From NCBI GenBank assembly GCA_900548535.1, contig URLG01000096.1, forward strand, positions 1 to 8,366: a DNA stretch of 8,366 nucleotides. Direction: 5' to 3'. This DNA is from Candidatus Segatella intestinihominis (GTDB taxonomy: Bacteria; Bacteroidota; Bacteroidia; Bacteroidales; Bacteroidaceae). The notes beneath the pieces were generated by a model that did no database searches, had not been told where the DNA came from, and saw only the letters and a program-made list of their open reading frames with translations. The position numbers were made by a program, and so were the translations under genes. Numbering within the stretch: position 1 is the first letter of the stretch; the number at the start of each line of letters is the position of its first letter. This document shows, piece after piece, positions 6,180 through 8,366 of the stretch.

Positions 6180-6680
6180 ATGAAAAGTTTTGCAGCAATT
6201 GACTTTGAGACAGCCAACCAGCACCGCTCCAGCGTGTGCAGTGTTGGAGTGGTAGTTGTGCGCAATGGCAAGGTGACGGACAAGCTGTATCGGCTGATAA
6301 AGCCGACTCCCAATTTCTACACTTACTGGTGTACAGAAGTGCATGGAATGACCAATGCGGACACTGATGATGCTATGGATTTTCCAGAAGTATGGGCAGA
6401 AATTGCACCGCATATCCAGGGCTTACCATTGGTTGCCCACAACAGTTCGTTTGACGAGAGTTGCCTGAAGGCTGCATTTGAGGCATACGACATGGAGTAT
6501 CCTGGGTATAGATTCTACTGCACATGCCGTGCTTCAAGAAAATTGTTGGGGGACAAACTTCCCAATCATCAACTTCAAACTGTTGCTGCATATTGTGGAT
6601 ACGACCTCACCAAACATCACCATGCAATGGCAGATGCGGAAGCTTGCGCTGCAATTGCAATTAAACTCATAGACCTTTAA
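6180..6680 (+). CDS. DEDDh-family 3'-5' exonuclease (DnaQ/RNase T fold)
   Basis: This 166-residue protein is a stand-alone exonuclease domain that hydrolyses DNA or RNA from the 3' end with two metal ions. The motifs are complete: ExoI AIDFETAN with D8 and E10; ExoII VAHNSSFD with D92; ExoIII HHHAMADAEA with H147 and D152 in H-x4-D spacing, which defines the DEDDh class. Its length matches a single domain with nothing fused, unlike the DNA polymerase III epsilon subunit, which carries a C-terminal polymerase-binding tail. It resembles the small exonucleases of the EXOIII/DnaQ-like group found in many bacteria, and the substrate cannot be told from sequence. It lies 24 bp after the membrane protein gene and 11 bp before the DUF262 nuclease gene, so the three are almost certainly co-transcribed. 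The ATG follows an A/T-rich leader (AGAAAAAGATTTTTCGAAT). Confidence 0.93.
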   Translation: MKSFAAIDFETANQHRSSVCSVGVVVVRNGKVTDKLYRLIKPTPNFYTYWCTEVHGMTNADTDDAMDFPEVWAEIAPHIQGLPLVAHNSSFDESCLKAAFEAYDMEYPGYRFYCTCRASRKLLGDKLPNHQLQTVAAYCGYDLTKHHHAMADAEACAAIAIKLIDL

Positions 6681-6691
6681 ATGTTTTCATT

Positions 6692-8365
6692 ATGGACGCT
6701 TCAACAACTATAAATCAAATGCTGTCGGGCAACAAAATCTTTGTCCCGACTTATCAAAGAGCATATTCCTGGGAAGACAAGCAGACAAAGCAGTTTCTTG
6801 TGGACTTGCAGGATTATGTAGAAAGCCATACGGCATCAAGTTATTATTTCGGACATTTTCTGTTCGAGGATAAAGGCAGTCGCAATTTTGCCATCATTGA
6901 CGGTCAACAGCGTCTGACCACTATTACTATATTCATCTCCGCCATCTACAGAAGATTGGAAGAGTTGGCAGGGGCTTTATCAGAGGATGACGTTTTTCTT
7001 TATGGCACTCTTGTGAAAGTCGGACAAACCTACAGATTCTCTACTGTTGATTATGACAATCAATTGTTCCGTGACTATGTCATCAATAAAGTAAAAACTG
7101 ACCGTAATGGGTTGGAGACAGAATCACAAAAGCGTATTGTCGCGGCTTACGACTACTTTATTAGTCAATTGAATGCCTATGACGAGGAGTCATTGCACGA
7201 TATATTAGAAGCAGTCGTAAATGCCACTTGCACTACGCATACAGTAAAGGACGAGGCTGAAGCCATCCAAATGTTTATCTTCCAGAACAACCGTGGCAAA
7301 AAGCCGTCCAATCTTGAAATAATCAAAGCGCAGTTCCTATACAATATTCATCTTTATTGTACATCTGAAGATGAGAAAGCAGAGTTGATAAGCGAGGTAA
7401 AGAATCGCTTTGAACACATCTACAAATCTATATCAAAGATAGAAGGCAATATAGATGAGGATGATATTCTCACATACACTTTGCGTGTGTACTTCAATAG
7501 CCTGGATGCAAGCAATGCCTTGCAAAAAGTGGATGAAGAATTAGGGAAAGATGATTCACGCATCAATTTCATTCGCAGTTTCACCCATTCACTTGCTGAT
7601 AGTTTTGAACAAATGACCGTTTTCTTCCACAACGAGCAAACGGATATTATGGCACACACACTGTGGATTATCGGCCAGCCTGCTATTATTTTTCCATTTG
7701 TAATCAAGGCTTATAGCAATGGCGTTTCTGATGACGATTTCAGATTATTAGCCAAGGCTCTAACCTCTGTATTCTTGCGTCACAGAGTTATTGGCACACG
7801 TGCTGTTCTCACATGGAGATTGAATGATGTTTTCAAGGAATTTAAAGGTGACGTTCATGCTGTTGTCAATCATATAGAATGGATGAAGACTACAACAGAC
7901 GGATGGTGGGATTATTGGAACAACGTTGAGTTTAAACGTATGCTTGAAGGCAATTTCGATGGAGGACATGGCATTGCCAAAATCATCCTTTGGCTTTATG
8001 AGAATCACCTCATAGAAAAGGGCAAGTCTGGCTATGGGTTGAAACGTTATGATGCTGTGGAGAAATCTCAGTGTGAGCATATTGCTCCAAACACAGAAAA
8101 TCAAGATGCCAATAGTGGCTATTGTCCGTACGATGATGAATTTAGAGAGTCGTATCTAAATTGTCTCGGAAACTACTTGTTACTTTCTGGCCATCATAAC
8201 GAATCTATCGGAAACAATTCTTTTGAAGCTAAACGAAACACCTATACCCAGTTACTCCAGCAACAGGAAATCCGTAACTTGACGGAACAGGATCATCTTT
8301 GGGACAAGGCTAAAATTGACAAAAGAAAAGAGCTTATTGTTGATTTTGTGATGGCAACATTCTAA
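6692..8365 (+). CDS. DUF262/DUF1524 protein, GmrSD-type nuclease with HNH domain
   Basis: A complete 557-residue protein. The N-terminal DUF262 domain shows VPTYQRAYSW (18-27) and IDGQQRLTT (69-77), the ParB/sulfiredoxin-like fold signature associated with nucleotide binding and hydrolysis. The helical middle (about 90-440) carries FQNNRGKKPSNLEIIKAQFL (195-214), a usual DUF262 segment. The C-terminal DUF1524 domain has the HNH pattern CEHIAPNTEN (H463), LGNYLLLSGHHN (N494, N503) and NNSFEAKRNTY (508-518). This is the single-chain layout of GmrSD type IV restriction enzymes, which cut modified phage DNA, and of related DUF262 defence proteins. The target here is not shown by sequence. All key motifs look intact, so it should be active. 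It is the last gene seen in the operon; the stop (8363-8365) is one base from the window end, so further genes may follow. Confidence 0.92.
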   Translation: MDASTTINQMLSGNKIFVPTYQRAYSWEDKQTKQFLVDLQDYVESHTASSYYFGHFLFEDKGSRNFAIIDGQQRLTTITIFISAIYRRLEELAGALSEDDVFLYGTLVKVGQTYRFSTVDYDNQLFRDYVINKVKTDRNGLETESQKRIVAAYDYFISQLNAYDEESLHDILEAVVNATCTTHTVKDEAEAIQMFIFQNNRGKKPSNLEIIKAQFLYNIHLYCTSEDEKAELISEVKNRFEHIYKSISKIEGNIDEDDILTYTLRVYFNSLDASNALQKVDEELGKDDSRINFIRSFTHSLADSFEQMTVFFHNEQTDIMAHTLWIIGQPAIIFPFVIKAYSNGVSDDDFRLLAKALTSVFLRHRVIGTRAVLTWRLNDVFKEFKGDVHAVVNHIEWMKTTTDGWWDYWNNVEFKRMLEGNFDGGHGIAKIILWLYENHLIEKGKSGYGLKRYDAVEKSQCEHIAPNTENQDANSGYCPYDDEFRESYLNCLGNYLLLSGHHNESIGNNSFEAKRNTYTQLLQQQEIRNLTEQDHLWDKAKIDKRKELIVDFVMATF

Positions 8366-8366
8366 C

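Noticed and set aside
7760..8104. Minus-strand frame opposite the DUF262 nuclease
   Set aside because: Antisense to a gene with intact family motifs; no independent support.

Overview
The window looks like a chromosome segment from a gut or oral Bacteroidota, most likely the order Bacteroidales and a Prevotella/Segatella-like genome. This rests on the TonB-dependent receptor type, three matches to the Bacteroidota -7 promoter element TAnnTTTG, A/T-rich translation starts without Shine-Dalgarno sequences, and a decayed ATPase of a family common in this phylum. The genus is inference.

Layout. (1) 6-2063 (+) encodes a BtuB-like TonB-dependent outer-membrane receptor. (2) 2073-2109 is a perfect 16-bp bidirectional terminator between convergent genes. 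(3) 2114-3025 (-) encodes a cation-diffusion-facilitator metal efflux protein with its own promoter at 3082-3089. (4) 3224-3680 (+) is a decayed AAA ATPase/DUF234 gene that keeps its promoter (3176-3183), its first 11 codons, a middle piece and the C-terminal nuclease-like end. (5) 3681-3911 is A/T-rich non-coding sequence with one strong hairpin (3695-3733). (6) 3912-4673 (+) is a compact transcription unit: promoter, an approximately 390-nt leader with extensive hand-found helices, a 101-residue protein built from 36-residue repeats, and an intrinsic terminator. (7) 4698-8365 (+) is a tight three-gene operon: a protein with two membrane segments and no recognised family, a DEDDh 3'-5' exonuclease, and a GmrSD-type DUF262/DUF1524 (HNH) nuclease.

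The receptor and transporter read as ordinary, relatively G/C-rich core genes. From about 3.1 kb onward the sequence is visibly more A/T-rich and has accessory character: a pseudogene, an orphan structured RNA cassette and a nuclease operon resembling a phage- or foreign-DNA-defence locus. The two best candidates for something undescribed are the structured-leader/repeat-protein cassette and the membrane protein + exonuclease + DUF262 nuclease operon. No promoter was found between the cassette's terminator and the operon, and only 24 nt separate them. The operon may therefore be fed by read-through from the leader promoter, with the terminator acting as an attenuator. That link is inference.

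All helices were found by eye, with no folding energies, covariation or database searches.
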